From contig CANFZJ010000224.1 in NCBI GenBank assembly GCA_947451445.1, positions 1 to 5,576 of the forward strand: a stretch of 5,576 nucleotides of DNA, given 5' to 3'. Within the stretch, counting starts at the first letter, position 1. Every line of letters starts with the position of its first letter. Made by a program: the position numbers and the translations under genes. This stretch comes from Comamonadaceae bacterium. Its GTDB lineage: Bacteria; Pseudomonadota; Gammaproteobacteria; Burkholderiales; Burkholderiaceae_C. Of the stretch, positions 1 to 5,535 are shown in pieces. Under the pieces are notes generated by a model. That model did not search any database. It saw only the letters and a list, made by a program, of their open reading frames with translations, and was not told the origin of the DNA.

Positions 1-268
1 CCGCCATGGCTGTGTCTACCGCGCCACTGCGCTGGGCTTCAAACAGCGGGGCCGCGCCCTGGAAGTTGGCCCAGCGCCAGGCAAAGGGTGCGCCGTCCAG
101 CGCCTTGGAAGCTTCAAACAGGGCCCGCAGGCCACCGGCCTGGTCACCCAGGACCAAGGCGGTCGGTGTCTGGGCAGCGGTCCAGTGGGGAAGAAAGCCG
201 ACAGCCGGTAGCACTGCGGAACGTTGCAGCCATTGGCGGCGCGAAAGGGAGGGAAATGAAATAGTCAT
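1..268 (-). CDS. SsuA/TauA-like ABC transporter substrate-binding protein, N-terminal part (runs off the window edge)
   Basis: An open frame starts at the ATG at 268 (minus strand) and stays open for 89 codons to base 2, so the C-terminal part of the gene is missing. The first 35 or so residues form a Tat-type export signal: SRRQWLQ at residues 9-15, then a hydrophobic stretch (SAVLPAVGFLP) and a possible cleavage site after TAA at 30-32. The mature part (ALVLGDQAGGLRALFEAS, then APLFEAQRSGAVDTAMA) matches the first lobe of the SsuA/NMT1-like periplasmic binding proteins, which capture sulfonates, taurine, nitrate or related small solutes for an ABC importer. It aligns with the N-terminus of the divergent gene starting at 376, suggesting an old duplication. 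No clear Shine-Dalgarno precedes this ATG, so the start rests on signal-peptide placement. The ligand is unknown, and a permease and ATPase may follow beyond position 1. Confidence 0.8.
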   Translation of the reverse strand, partial: MTISFPSLSRRQWLQRSAVLPAVGFLPHWTAAQTPTALVLGDQAGGLRALFEASKALDGAPFAWRWANFQGAAPLFEAQRSGAVDTAMA

Positions 269-375
269 GTGGCGAAGGTAGCCAACAACGCCGCCTGCCC
301 CAACGACGCATTCCAGATATGCAAGCTTGCTTTTCTACGTTGGCAAGCGCCCGGACGCTGGGTACGGTACAGGCC
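269..375. promoter_or_regulatory. Divergent intergenic region between two binding-protein genes
   Basis: This 107-bp gap lies between two outward-facing starts (268 minus, 376 plus), so promoters for both directions should lie in or near it. It holds a perfect 10-bp palindrome, GCAAGCTTGC, at 321-330 and a direct repeat GGTACGGTAC at 361-370, just before the rightward start. On the minus strand TTGCCA (338-343) resembles a -35 box, but no good -10 follows at the right distance. An LysR-type regulator such as CysB or Cbl would be plausible for sulfonate-type genes, but no recognisable binding site supports this. The function is inferred from gene layout only. Confidence 0.35.
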
Positions 376-1362
376 ATGCAAAACCCAAACCTCACCCGCC
401 GCCAATGGCTGCTGGCCACGGCTGCCCTCAGTAGCTTGGCCGCGCAAGCCGCGCCCTCCACGTCCCTAGACCTGCGCGGCGTGACGCTGCGCGTGGGCAC
501 CTACAAAGGCCTGTGGCGGCCACTGCTGCAGGCTTCGGGCCAGGCCGATACGCCGTACAAGATCGACTGGCGCGAGTTCAACAACGGCGTGCTGCACATT
601 GAAGCCATCAACGGCGATGCGCTGGACCTGGGCTCGGGCAGCGAGATTCCGGCGGTGTTTGCCGCGCGGCAAAAAGCCAGCGTGCGCTTCGTCGCTGTCA
701 CCCACGAGGACCTGAACAACCAGGCCACGCTGGCCCGCAAGGATGCGCCCATCCGCAGCATCGCCGACTTCAAGGGCAAACGCATCGGCTACGTGCGGGC
801 CACCACCGCGCACTACTACCTGGCCAAGCAATTGGCCGAGGCCGGGCTGTCGTTTGGCGATATCGACGCGGTCAGCCTGTCGCCCGCCGATGGTTTGTCG
901 GCTTTTGCCCGAGGCGACCTGGATGCCTGGGCCATTTACGGCTACAACGGCCAACTCGCCCGCACCCAGTATGGCGCGCGCACCATCAAGACAGCGGTGG
1001 GCTATTTGTCGGGCAACTTCCCCATCTACGCCAACCCACGCACGCTGGACGACGCACCGCGCAGCGCCGCCATCGGCGATCTGCTGCAGCGCCTGCAGAA
1101 GTCTTTTGCCTGGATCAACACCCACTACCTGGCCTATGCCCAGGCCCAGTCCGCCGAGACCCGGGTGCCCGTGGGCGACCTGGTGGAGCTGTTCAACCGC
1201 CGCAGCGGCGACTACAGCCTGGCCGCCGTGGACGAGACCGTGCTGCGCAGCCACCAGGACGTGGCCGACACCTTTCTGAAGCTGGGCGTGCTGGACGGCC
1301 CGGCTGCCGTGCGCCCGCTGTGGGACCGCCGCTTTGACAACCTGTTACGCCAATCCGCTTAA
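376..1362 (+). CDS. ABC transporter substrate-binding protein, SsuA/TauA/NrtA (NMT1-like) family, Tat-type signal
   Basis: This 328-residue protein should be exported to the periplasm, bind a small organic solute and deliver it to an ABC permease. The signal peptide carries a twin-arginine motif, LTRRQWLL at residues 6-13, a hydrophobic stretch and a likely cleavage near AQA at 23-25. The mature protein opens with LRVGTYKG (38-45). It has the family's lobe-1 pattern ending in ALDLGSGSEIPA (82-93), the very typical segment SIADFKGKRIGYVRATTAHYYL (128-149), where ligand contacts usually lie, and ARGDLDAWAIY (178-188). The length is normal for the family. An upstream in-frame ATG at 319 exists, but starting at 376 places the Tat motif correctly; the ribosome site there is weak. 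Sulfonates are the commonest ligands of close family members, but nitrate, taurine or pyrimidine-like ligands also occur, so the substrate is open. The aldolase-family gene follows 16 bp later, probably in the same operon. Confidence 0.9.
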   Translation: MQNPNLTRRQWLLATAALSSLAAQAAPSTSLDLRGVTLRVGTYKGLWRPLLQASGQADTPYKIDWREFNNGVLHIEAINGDALDLGSGSEIPAVFAARQKASVRFVAVTHEDLNNQATLARKDAPIRSIADFKGKRIGYVRATTAHYYLAKQLAEAGLSFGDIDAVSLSPADGLSAFARGDLDAWAIYGYNGQLARTQYGARTIKTAVGYLSGNFPIYANPRTLDDAPRSAAIGDLLQRLQKSFAWINTHYLAYAQAQSAETRVPVGDLVELFNRRSGDYSLAAVDETVLRSHQDVADTFLKLGVLDGPAAVRPLWDRRFDNLLRQSA

Positions 1363-1368
1363 TTTTTC

Positions 1369-1373
1369 AAGGA
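1369..1373 (+). promoter_or_regulatory. Ribosome binding site of the class II aldolase gene
   Basis: AAGGA lies 5 bases before the ATG at 1379 and decides the start. The frame also contains an earlier ATG at 1334, inside the preceding gene, but that one lacks such a site and would add 15 residues unlike the family. Confidence 0.6.
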
Positions 1374-1378
1374 ACCCC

Positions 1379-2194
1379 ATGAGCGCCGTTTTATCCATTG
1401 ACCGCAACGCCCTGCAACTCAATCCGCAGCCGCAGCAAAAGTTCTGGTTCGACCCCATTCCCCCGCGCACCAGCATCGCCGCCGAGCGCCGCCACCGGCA
1501 GGAACGCCTGGCCGGGGCCTTTCGGTTGTTTGCCCGCTTTGGCTTTGCCCAGGGCCTGGCCGGGCACATCACCGCACGTGACCCGGAGCTGAGCGACCAC
1601 TTCTGGGTCAATCCGCTGGGCGTGCACTTCTCGCGCATCAAGGTGTCCGACCTGCTGCTGGTCAACAGCAAAGGTGAAACCGTCATCGGTAACCGACCGT
1701 TGAACAAGGCCGCATTTGCCATCCACGCCGCCATCCACGAGCACAACCCTAAGATCGTCGCTGCCGCCCATACCCACTCCACCTACGGCAAAGCCTGGTC
1801 CACCCTGGGCCGCAAACTGGACACGCTGACGCAAGATGCCTGCGTGTTCCACGACGATGTAGCCCTGTTCGACGACTTCACCGGCATGGTGGTGGACGAG
1901 AGCGAGGGCCTACGCATTGCCAAAGCGCTGGGCGACCGCAAAGGCGCAATCTTGAAGAACCACGGCATCCTGAGCGCCGGGCCTACGGTGGAAGCCGCCG
2001 CCTGGTGGTACATCGCCCTGGACAACGCCTGCCACACCCAGCTGCTGGCCGAAGCCGCGGGCACGCCCCAGCCGATTGACGAGGCCACGGCACGCCACAC
2101 GCACAGCCAGATCGGCAAGCCCGAAGGCGCTTTGCACGCGTTTGAAAGTTTGTACGAGGGCCTAGTGGAGGCCGAGCCTGAATTGTTGGAATAA
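1379..2194 (+). CDS. Class II aldolase/adducin family protein
   Basis: This 271-residue cytoplasmic protein belongs to the class II aldolase/adducin fold, whose enzymes (for example fuculose-phosphate aldolase FucA, ribulose-phosphate 4-epimerase AraD) use a zinc ion held by three histidines. The metal ligands are visible: AHTHSTYG gives H131 and H133, and KNHGIL gives H195. GLAGHITARD (59-68) corresponds to the GNxS phosphate-binding loop of FucA, here altered to GHIT, and WVNPLGVHFSRIKVSDLLLV (76-95) is typical of the group. Where FucA has its catalytic acid Glu73, an ungapped alignment through H116 to H131 places Ala112, so classical aldolase chemistry is doubtful. The closest family I recognise is a broad, mostly uncharacterised proteobacterial subgroup of about 260-275 residues, which fits this length. 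It sits 16 bp behind a binding-protein gene, so its substrate may be related to what that protein binds; that link is inferred. It ends facing the livM gene. Confidence 0.92.
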   Translation: MSAVLSIDRNALQLNPQPQQKFWFDPIPPRTSIAAERRHRQERLAGAFRLFARFGFAQGLAGHITARDPELSDHFWVNPLGVHFSRIKVSDLLLVNSKGETVIGNRPLNKAAFAIHAAIHEHNPKIVAAAHTHSTYGKAWSTLGRKLDTLTQDACVFHDDVALFDDFTGMVVDESEGLRIAKALGDRKGAILKNHGILSAGPTVEAAAWWYIALDNACHTQLLAEAAGTPQPIDEATARHTHSQIGKPEGALHAFESLYEGLVEAEPELLE

Positions 2195-2280
2195 GGCCTA
2201 TTTTTCAGACATGAAATAAGGCCCTTGTGCTTATCCAATAAGCGCAAGCAGCTCCTGTTTTTGATATCAAAAACAGGAGC
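2195..2280. repeat. Cluster of three hairpins, REP-like intergenic repeat
   Basis: The gap between two converging genes is almost wholly inverted repeats. Arm GGCCTATTT (2195-2203) pairs with AAATAAGGCC (2214-2223) with one bulged base. CTTGTGCTTAT (2224-2234) pairs with ATAAGCGCAAG (2238-2248) with a single G-T mismatch across a 3-base loop. A perfect palindrome fills 2251-2280. On the minus strand the words AGCTGCTTGCGCTTAT and AATAGGCCT resemble short dispersed repeats I associate with Comamonadaceae intergenic regions; this is recognition from memory. The cluster may end transcription from both sides or protect 3' ends of mRNA. Confidence 0.65.
2251..2280. terminator. Perfect 30-bp palindrome, possible bidirectional terminator
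   Basis: The half-site GCTCCTGTTTTTGAT (2251-2265) is followed directly by its exact reverse complement (2266-2280). It lies 57 bases after the aldolase stop and 8 bases after the livM stop, where a shared terminator is expected. Because it is symmetric it would form a stem of up to 15 bp in RNA from either strand. The T run is inside the arm, not after the stem, so it is not a standard intrinsic terminator. Confidence 0.4.
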
Positions 2281-2288
2281 ATTCCATG

Positions 2289-3260
2289 TCAATGACCTGC
2301 GGGCCCCGCCGCCGGCTTCTTGCCGAACAAGGCCCCGATCTCGCCCACCACACCCCGGCGGAACAGCAGTACGCAGACCACAAAGATGCTGCCCATGATG
2401 ACCGTGACCCACGAGCCCACCTTGTCGGCCAACAAGTCCTCCAGACTGACGATAGTGATGGCCCCGGCCACCGGGCCGAGGATGGTGCCCAGGCCGCCCA
2501 GCAGTGTCATCAACACCACTTGGCCCGAGGTGTGCCAGTGCACATCGGCCAGCGAGGCGAGCTGAAACACCAGCGACTTCATCGCCCCGGCCAGCCCGGC
2601 CAGGGTGGCCGAAATGACGAACGCCAGCAGCTTGAACCGGTCCACGTTGTAGCCCAGCGAGGTGGCGCGCGGCTCGTTGTCCCGAATGGCTTTCAAAATC
2701 TGCCCAAACGGCGAATGGATGGTGCGGTGAATCAGCCAAAACCCGGCCAGGAACACCGCAAACACAAAAAAGTACATGGCGATGTTGTCCGACATGTCCA
2801 CCACGCCAAACAGCTTGCCGCGTGGAATGCCCTGCAGCCCGTCCTCACCGCCGGTAAAGCGGAACTGCACCGCCATGAAGTACACCAGCTGGGCCAGCCC
2901 CAGGGTGATCATGGCGAAGTAAATACCGGCGCGGCGGATCGCCACCCAGCCAAACATGGCCCCCAGTACGCCGCCAAACACCGCACCCGCCAGCAGGCCC
3001 AGCTCGGGCGACAGCCCCAAGTCGCGGCACAGGTAGCCGGTGACGTAGGCCGAACCACCAAAAAAGGCCGCGTGGCCAAACGACAGCAGCCCGGCAAAAC
3101 CCAGCAGCAGGTTGAACGCGCAGGCAAACAGCGCAAAGCACAGCACCTTCATCAAAAACGTGGGGTACAGCACAAACGGCGCAATGGAGCCGACCACCAC
3201 CAGCCCGGCAAACATCCACACAGTGCGCTTGCGTTCAGACGCGGCAATAGAAGAAGACAT
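2289..3260 (-). CDS. livM: Branched-chain amino acid-type ABC transporter permease, LivM family
   Basis: This is a 323-residue inner-membrane permease of the HAAT (Liv) ABC importer family; it pairs with LivH to form the channel that takes substrate from the periplasmic binding protein. The chain is strongly hydrophobic with several membrane segments. Family landmarks are GFAGLLSFGHAAFFGGSAY (54-72), RRAGIYFAMITLGLAQ (109-124), TGGEDGLQGI (136-145) and the cytoplasmic ATPase-contact region SPFGQILKAIRDNEPRATSLG (183-203), followed by SGQVVLMTLLGGLGTILGPVAGA (245-267). I chose the ATG at 3260, 10 bases after the livH stop with a GAAAG-like site upstream. A TTG at 3287 would add 9 residues and overlap livH. 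It is the last gene of its operon: the ATPase genes livG and livF do not follow, and the next gene converges on it. Substrate could be branched-chain amino acids, amides, urea or aromatic/dicarboxylic acids; the permease alone does not tell. Confidence 0.95.
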   Translation of the reverse strand: MSSSIAASERKRTVWMFAGLVVVGSIAPFVLYPTFLMKVLCFALFACAFNLLLGFAGLLSFGHAAFFGGSAYVTGYLCRDLGLSPELGLLAGAVFGGVLGAMFGWVAIRRAGIYFAMITLGLAQLVYFMAVQFRFTGGEDGLQGIPRGKLFGVVDMSDNIAMYFFVFAVFLAGFWLIHRTIHSPFGQILKAIRDNEPRATSLGYNVDRFKLLAFVISATLAGLAGAMKSLVFQLASLADVHWHTSGQVVLMTLLGGLGTILGPVAGAITIVSLEDLLADKVGSWVTVIMGSIFVVCVLLFRRGVVGEIGALFGKKPAAGPAGH

Positions 3261-3270
3261 ACGAAAACTT

Positions 3271-4155
3271 TCAGGCTTGCTTGCCAAACAGGCCAGCGGG
3301 TTTGACGAGCAGCACCAGCACCATCACCACAAAAATCACCACGGCAGATGCCTCGGGGTAGAACACCTTGGTCAGCCCCTCCACCACGCCCAGGCCCAGC
3401 CCAGTCAGGATGGAGCCCAAGATCGAGCCCATGCCGCCAATCACCACCACCGCAAACACCACGATGATCAGGTTCGAGCCCATCACCGGGTTCACCTGCT
3501 GGATCGGCGCGGCCAGCACCCCGGCAAAAGCGGCCAGCGCCGCCCCCACGGCGTAGGTCGCCGTCAGCAACACCGGCACATTGATGCCCAGGGCCTGCAC
3601 CAGGTCGGGCCGCTGGGTGGCGGCACGCAAGGTAGCCCCCAGGCTGGTGCGCTCAATGGCGTACCAGGCGCTGAAGCACACCGTCAGCGCAGCCACCACC
3701 ACCCAGGCACGGTAGATCGGCAGGTACATAAAGCCCAGGTTGAAGCCGCCCTGCAACAGCTCGGGTACCTCATACGACTGGCCAGACACGCCGAAATAGT
3801 TCTTGAAAACCCCCTCGGCGATCAAGGCCAGGCCAAAAGTGAGTAGCAGGCCGTACAGGTGGTCCAGCTTGTACAGGTGGCGCAGCATCAACCGCTCGAT
3901 GGCCACTGCTACCAGCCCCACCACCAGCGGCGACAGCACCAACGCCGCCCAGTAATTAATGCCCAGGTAGGTAAAGGCCAGCCAGGCGACAAATGCACCC
4001 ACCATGTACTGCGCCCCGTGGGCAAAGTTGATGATGTTGAGCAGGCCAAAAATGATGGCCAGGCCCAAGCTCAGAATGGCGTAGAACGAGCCGTTGATCA
4101 GCCCCAACAGCAGCTGGCCGAAAAAGGCCGGTGACGGTATGCCGAATATTTCCAC
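3271..4155 (-). CDS. livH: Branched-chain amino acid-type ABC transporter permease, LivH family
   Basis: This is a 294-residue inner-membrane permease, partner of the LivM-type protein encoded just downstream. Typical landmarks are GQLLLGLINGSFYAILSLGLAIIFGLLN (13-40) continuing into IINFAHGAQYMVGAF (41-55), the cytoplasmic coupling loop TSLGATLRAATQRPDLVQALG (170-190), and VVVIGGMGSILGSILTGLGLG (236-256). Length is normal for the family. The start is a GTG at 4155, with AGGA at 4165-4168 nine bases upstream; this gives the usual N-terminus MEIFGIP. A longer frame from a TTG at 4173 would begin within the ribosome-site region. The binding-protein gene lies upstream on the same strand, separated by 158 bp that hold a repeat element, and livM follows after 10 bases, so livH and livM are surely co-transcribed. 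Confidence 0.95.
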   Translation of the reverse strand: MEIFGIPSPAFFGQLLLGLINGSFYAILSLGLAIIFGLLNIINFAHGAQYMVGAFVAWLAFTYLGINYWAALVLSPLVVGLVAVAIERLMLRHLYKLDHLYGLLLTFGLALIAEGVFKNYFGVSGQSYEVPELLQGGFNLGFMYLPIYRAWVVVAALTVCFSAWYAIERTSLGATLRAATQRPDLVQALGINVPVLLTATYAVGAALAAFAGVLAAPIQQVNPVMGSNLIIVVFAVVVIGGMGSILGSILTGLGLGVVEGLTKVFYPEASAVVIFVVMVLVLLVKPAGLFGKQA

Positions 4156-4164
4156 GGTGGGCTT

Positions 4165-4168
4165 TCCT
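4165..4168 (-). promoter_or_regulatory. Ribosome binding site deciding the GTG start of livH
   Basis: AGGA, within AGAGGAAAG on the minus strand (4162-4170), lies nine bases before the GTG at 4155. It overlaps the coding region that the longer TTG-started frame would need, which argues for the GTG. Confidence 0.6.
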
Positions 4169-4190
4169 CTCAATTAGTTCTTGATACCCC

Positions 4191-4312
4191 TGCCTTGTCC
4201 CCTCTCCCTCCGGGAGAGGGCTAGGGTGAGGGCTCCCCGATTCCTGCAGTGCGTTGGGCTACATCCACCCTCACCCCAACCCTCTCCCGCGCGCGGGAGA
4301 GGGAGTAAGGCA
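4191..4312. repeat. REP/MITE-like element: two inverted hairpin units between binding-protein gene and livH
   Basis: The 122-bp element is bounded by a 6-bp inverted repeat, TGCCTT (4191-4196) and AAGGCA (4307-4312). Inside are two hairpins. The left pairs CCCTCTCCC (4200-4208) with GGGAGAGGG (4212-4220). The right is a perfect 24-bp palindrome, half-site CCCTCTCCCGCG, at 4280-4303. Each hairpin has a CTAGGGTGAGGG-like tail pointing inward (4221-4232, and its inverted counterpart 4268-4279), so the units are inverted copies matching 19 of 21 bases over hairpin arm plus tail. Words of the form GGGAGAGGG-GGGTGAGGG are common dispersed repeats in beta- and gammaproteobacteria; I do not know a formal family name. 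It carries no gene. It begins one base after the binding-protein stop codon and so is transcribed within the operon. Confidence 0.85.
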
Positions 4313-4313
4313 G

Positions 4314-5522
4314 CTATTTCTTAACCAGCGGGCAGCGCGATGCCGACAGCGGCTGGAAGGCCTCGGCCGCCGGAATGGTGGCTTTGACCTTGTAGTAGTC
4401 CCACGGCGTCTTCGACTCAGCCGAGGTCTTGACCTGCATCAGGTACATGTCGTGCACCATGCGGCCATCGTCGCGGATGCTGCCGTTCTTGGCGAAGAAA
4501 TCGTTCACGGGGGTCTTCTTCATCTGCGCCATCACCTTGGCGGTGTCGTCGCTGTTGATGGCCTTGACCGCCTTCAGGTAGTGCATGGTGGACGAATACT
4601 GCCCCGCCTGCACCATGGTGGGCATGCGCTTGTGTTGGTCAAAGAAGCGCTTGGACCAGGCCCGGGTCTGGTCGTTCAGGTCCCAGTAAAAGCCTTCGGT
4701 CAGGTACATGTTCTGGGTGGTTTTGAGGCCCAGGGAATGGATGTCGGTGATGAACATCAGCAAACCGGCCAGCTGCTGCTTGCCGGTAATGCCAAATTCA
4801 GCCGCCTGCTTGATCGAGTTGATGGTGTCGCCGCCTGCGTTGGCCAAGCCAATGATCTGTGCGCCCGACGACTGGGCTTTGAGCAGAAAGGACGAAAAGT
4901 CCGAGGTAGGGAACGGGTGCCGCACACCGCCCACCACCTCGCCGCCATTGGCCTTGACCACGTCGGAGGCATCTTTTTCCAGCGCGTGGCCAAAGGCGTA
5001 GTCGGCCGTCAGAAAGAACCATTTCTTGCCGCCCGCCTTGGTGACGGCTTTGGCCGTGCCGTTGGCTACCGCGAAGGTGTCGTAGGCCCAGTGCACGGTC
5101 ACGTCGTTGCAGGCCTCGTTGGTGATGGCGGTGGAGCCCGCGCCGTTGATCAGCACCAGCTTGTTCTTTTCCTTGCCGATTTTTTGGACCGCCAGCGCGG
5201 TGGAGCTGGTGACCAGCTCGGTCAGCACGTCCACCTTGTCGCGCTCCACCCATTCACGGGCTTTGTTGGCGGCAATATCGCCCTTGTTCTGGTGGTCGGC
5301 AGCGACCATTTCCACCTTGAAGCTGGGCTTTTCAGCCGCCACAAAGTCGTCAATCGCCATCTTGGTGGCCAGCACCGCGCCGGGGCCCGCCAGGTCGGAA
5401 TAGGTGCCGGACAGGTCGGTCAGCACGCCGATTTTGACCACCCCGTCAGACACCTGGGCCTGGGCAGCGGAAGCCAGCAAAAGAGACAGGCCGACAGCCT
5501 GGGCAATGGGTTTGAGTTTCAT
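4314..5522 (-). CDS. Periplasmic substrate-binding protein of a Liv/HAAT-type ABC transporter (LivK-like, Peripla_BP_6)
   Basis: This 402-residue protein is made with a Sec signal peptide (positive start MKLK, hydrophobic VGLSLLLAS, cleavage likely after AQA at 20-22) and acts in the periplasm. The mature protein starts the type I binding fold with VVKIGVLTDLSGTYSDLAGPG (28-48). VTSSTALAVQKI (104-115) is the usual ligand-contact loop and FFLTADYAFGHALEKD the hinge-side segment. Two cysteines, C138 in NEACND and C397 in SRCPLV, could form a disulfide joining the C-terminus to lobe 1; this is inferred. The ATG at 5522 has GAGGAG seven bases upstream. It is the first gene seen in the operon leading into livH and livM. 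Proteins of this subgroup are usually labelled branched-chain amino acid binding, but relatives bind aromatic acids, amides and other carboxylates, so the ligand is uncertain and I give no symbol. Confidence 0.94.
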   Translation of the reverse strand: MKLKPIAQAVGLSLLLASAAQAQVSDGVVKIGVLTDLSGTYSDLAGPGAVLATKMAIDDFVAAEKPSFKVEMVAADHQNKGDIAANKAREWVERDKVDVLTELVTSSTALAVQKIGKEKNKLVLINGAGSTAITNEACNDVTVHWAYDTFAVANGTAKAVTKAGGKKWFFLTADYAFGHALEKDASDVVKANGGEVVGGVRHPFPTSDFSSFLLKAQSSGAQIIGLANAGGDTINSIKQAAEFGITGKQQLAGLLMFITDIHSLGLKTTQNMYLTEGFYWDLNDQTRAWSKRFFDQHKRMPTMVQAGQYSSTMHYLKAVKAINSDDTAKVMAQMKKTPVNDFFAKNGSIRDDGRMVHDMYLMQVKTSAESKTPWDYYKVKATIPAAEAFQPLSASRCPLVKK

Positions 5523-5529
5523 GGAATGG

Positions 5530-5535
5530 CTCCTC
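5530..5535 (-). promoter_or_regulatory. Strong ribosome binding site of the Liv-type binding-protein gene
   Basis: GAGGAG on the minus strand ends seven bases before the ATG at 5522. It is the strongest Shine-Dalgarno sequence in the window, which fits a binding protein needed in excess over its permeases. Confidence 0.65.

Noticed and set aside
144..500. Minus-strand open frame of 118 codons over the divergent gap and the start of the rightward binding protein
   Set aside because: It lies in a different frame from the recognisable binding-protein reading ending at 268, has an arginine-rich, low-complexity product, and overlaps the well-supported gene at 376.
466..1254. Long minus-strand open frame (262 codons) opposite the rightward binding protein
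   Set aside because: Long antisense frames are common in GC-rich DNA. The product has no family resemblance and the plus strand carries a clear SsuA-like protein.
1783..2739. Minus-strand open frame of 318 codons covering the aldolase end, the hairpin cluster and part of livM
   Set aside because: It runs through two real genes and the intergenic hairpins in a wrong frame, and its product has no recognisable domain.
3261..3287. TTG start at 3287 for livM, overlapping the livH end
   Set aside because: The ATG at 3260 is a better start codon, leaves a normal 10-base gap, and the extra 9 residues are not typical of LivM.
2286..3305. Plus-strand open frame of 339 codons opposite livM
   Set aside because: The product is rich in His, Gln, Arg and Gly, as expected for the complement of a hydrophobic membrane-protein gene; livM on the other strand is unmistakable.
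3112..3846. Plus-strand frame with a histidine cluster (QHQHHHHKNHHG), looking like a metal-binding protein
   Set aside because: The histidines are the antisense reading of valine-rich membrane helices in livH, so this is a shadow of that gene.
4200..4303. CRISPR-like or tandem repeat array
   Set aside because: There are only two copies, in opposite orientation and themselves hairpins, with no regular spacers; this is a REP-type pair.
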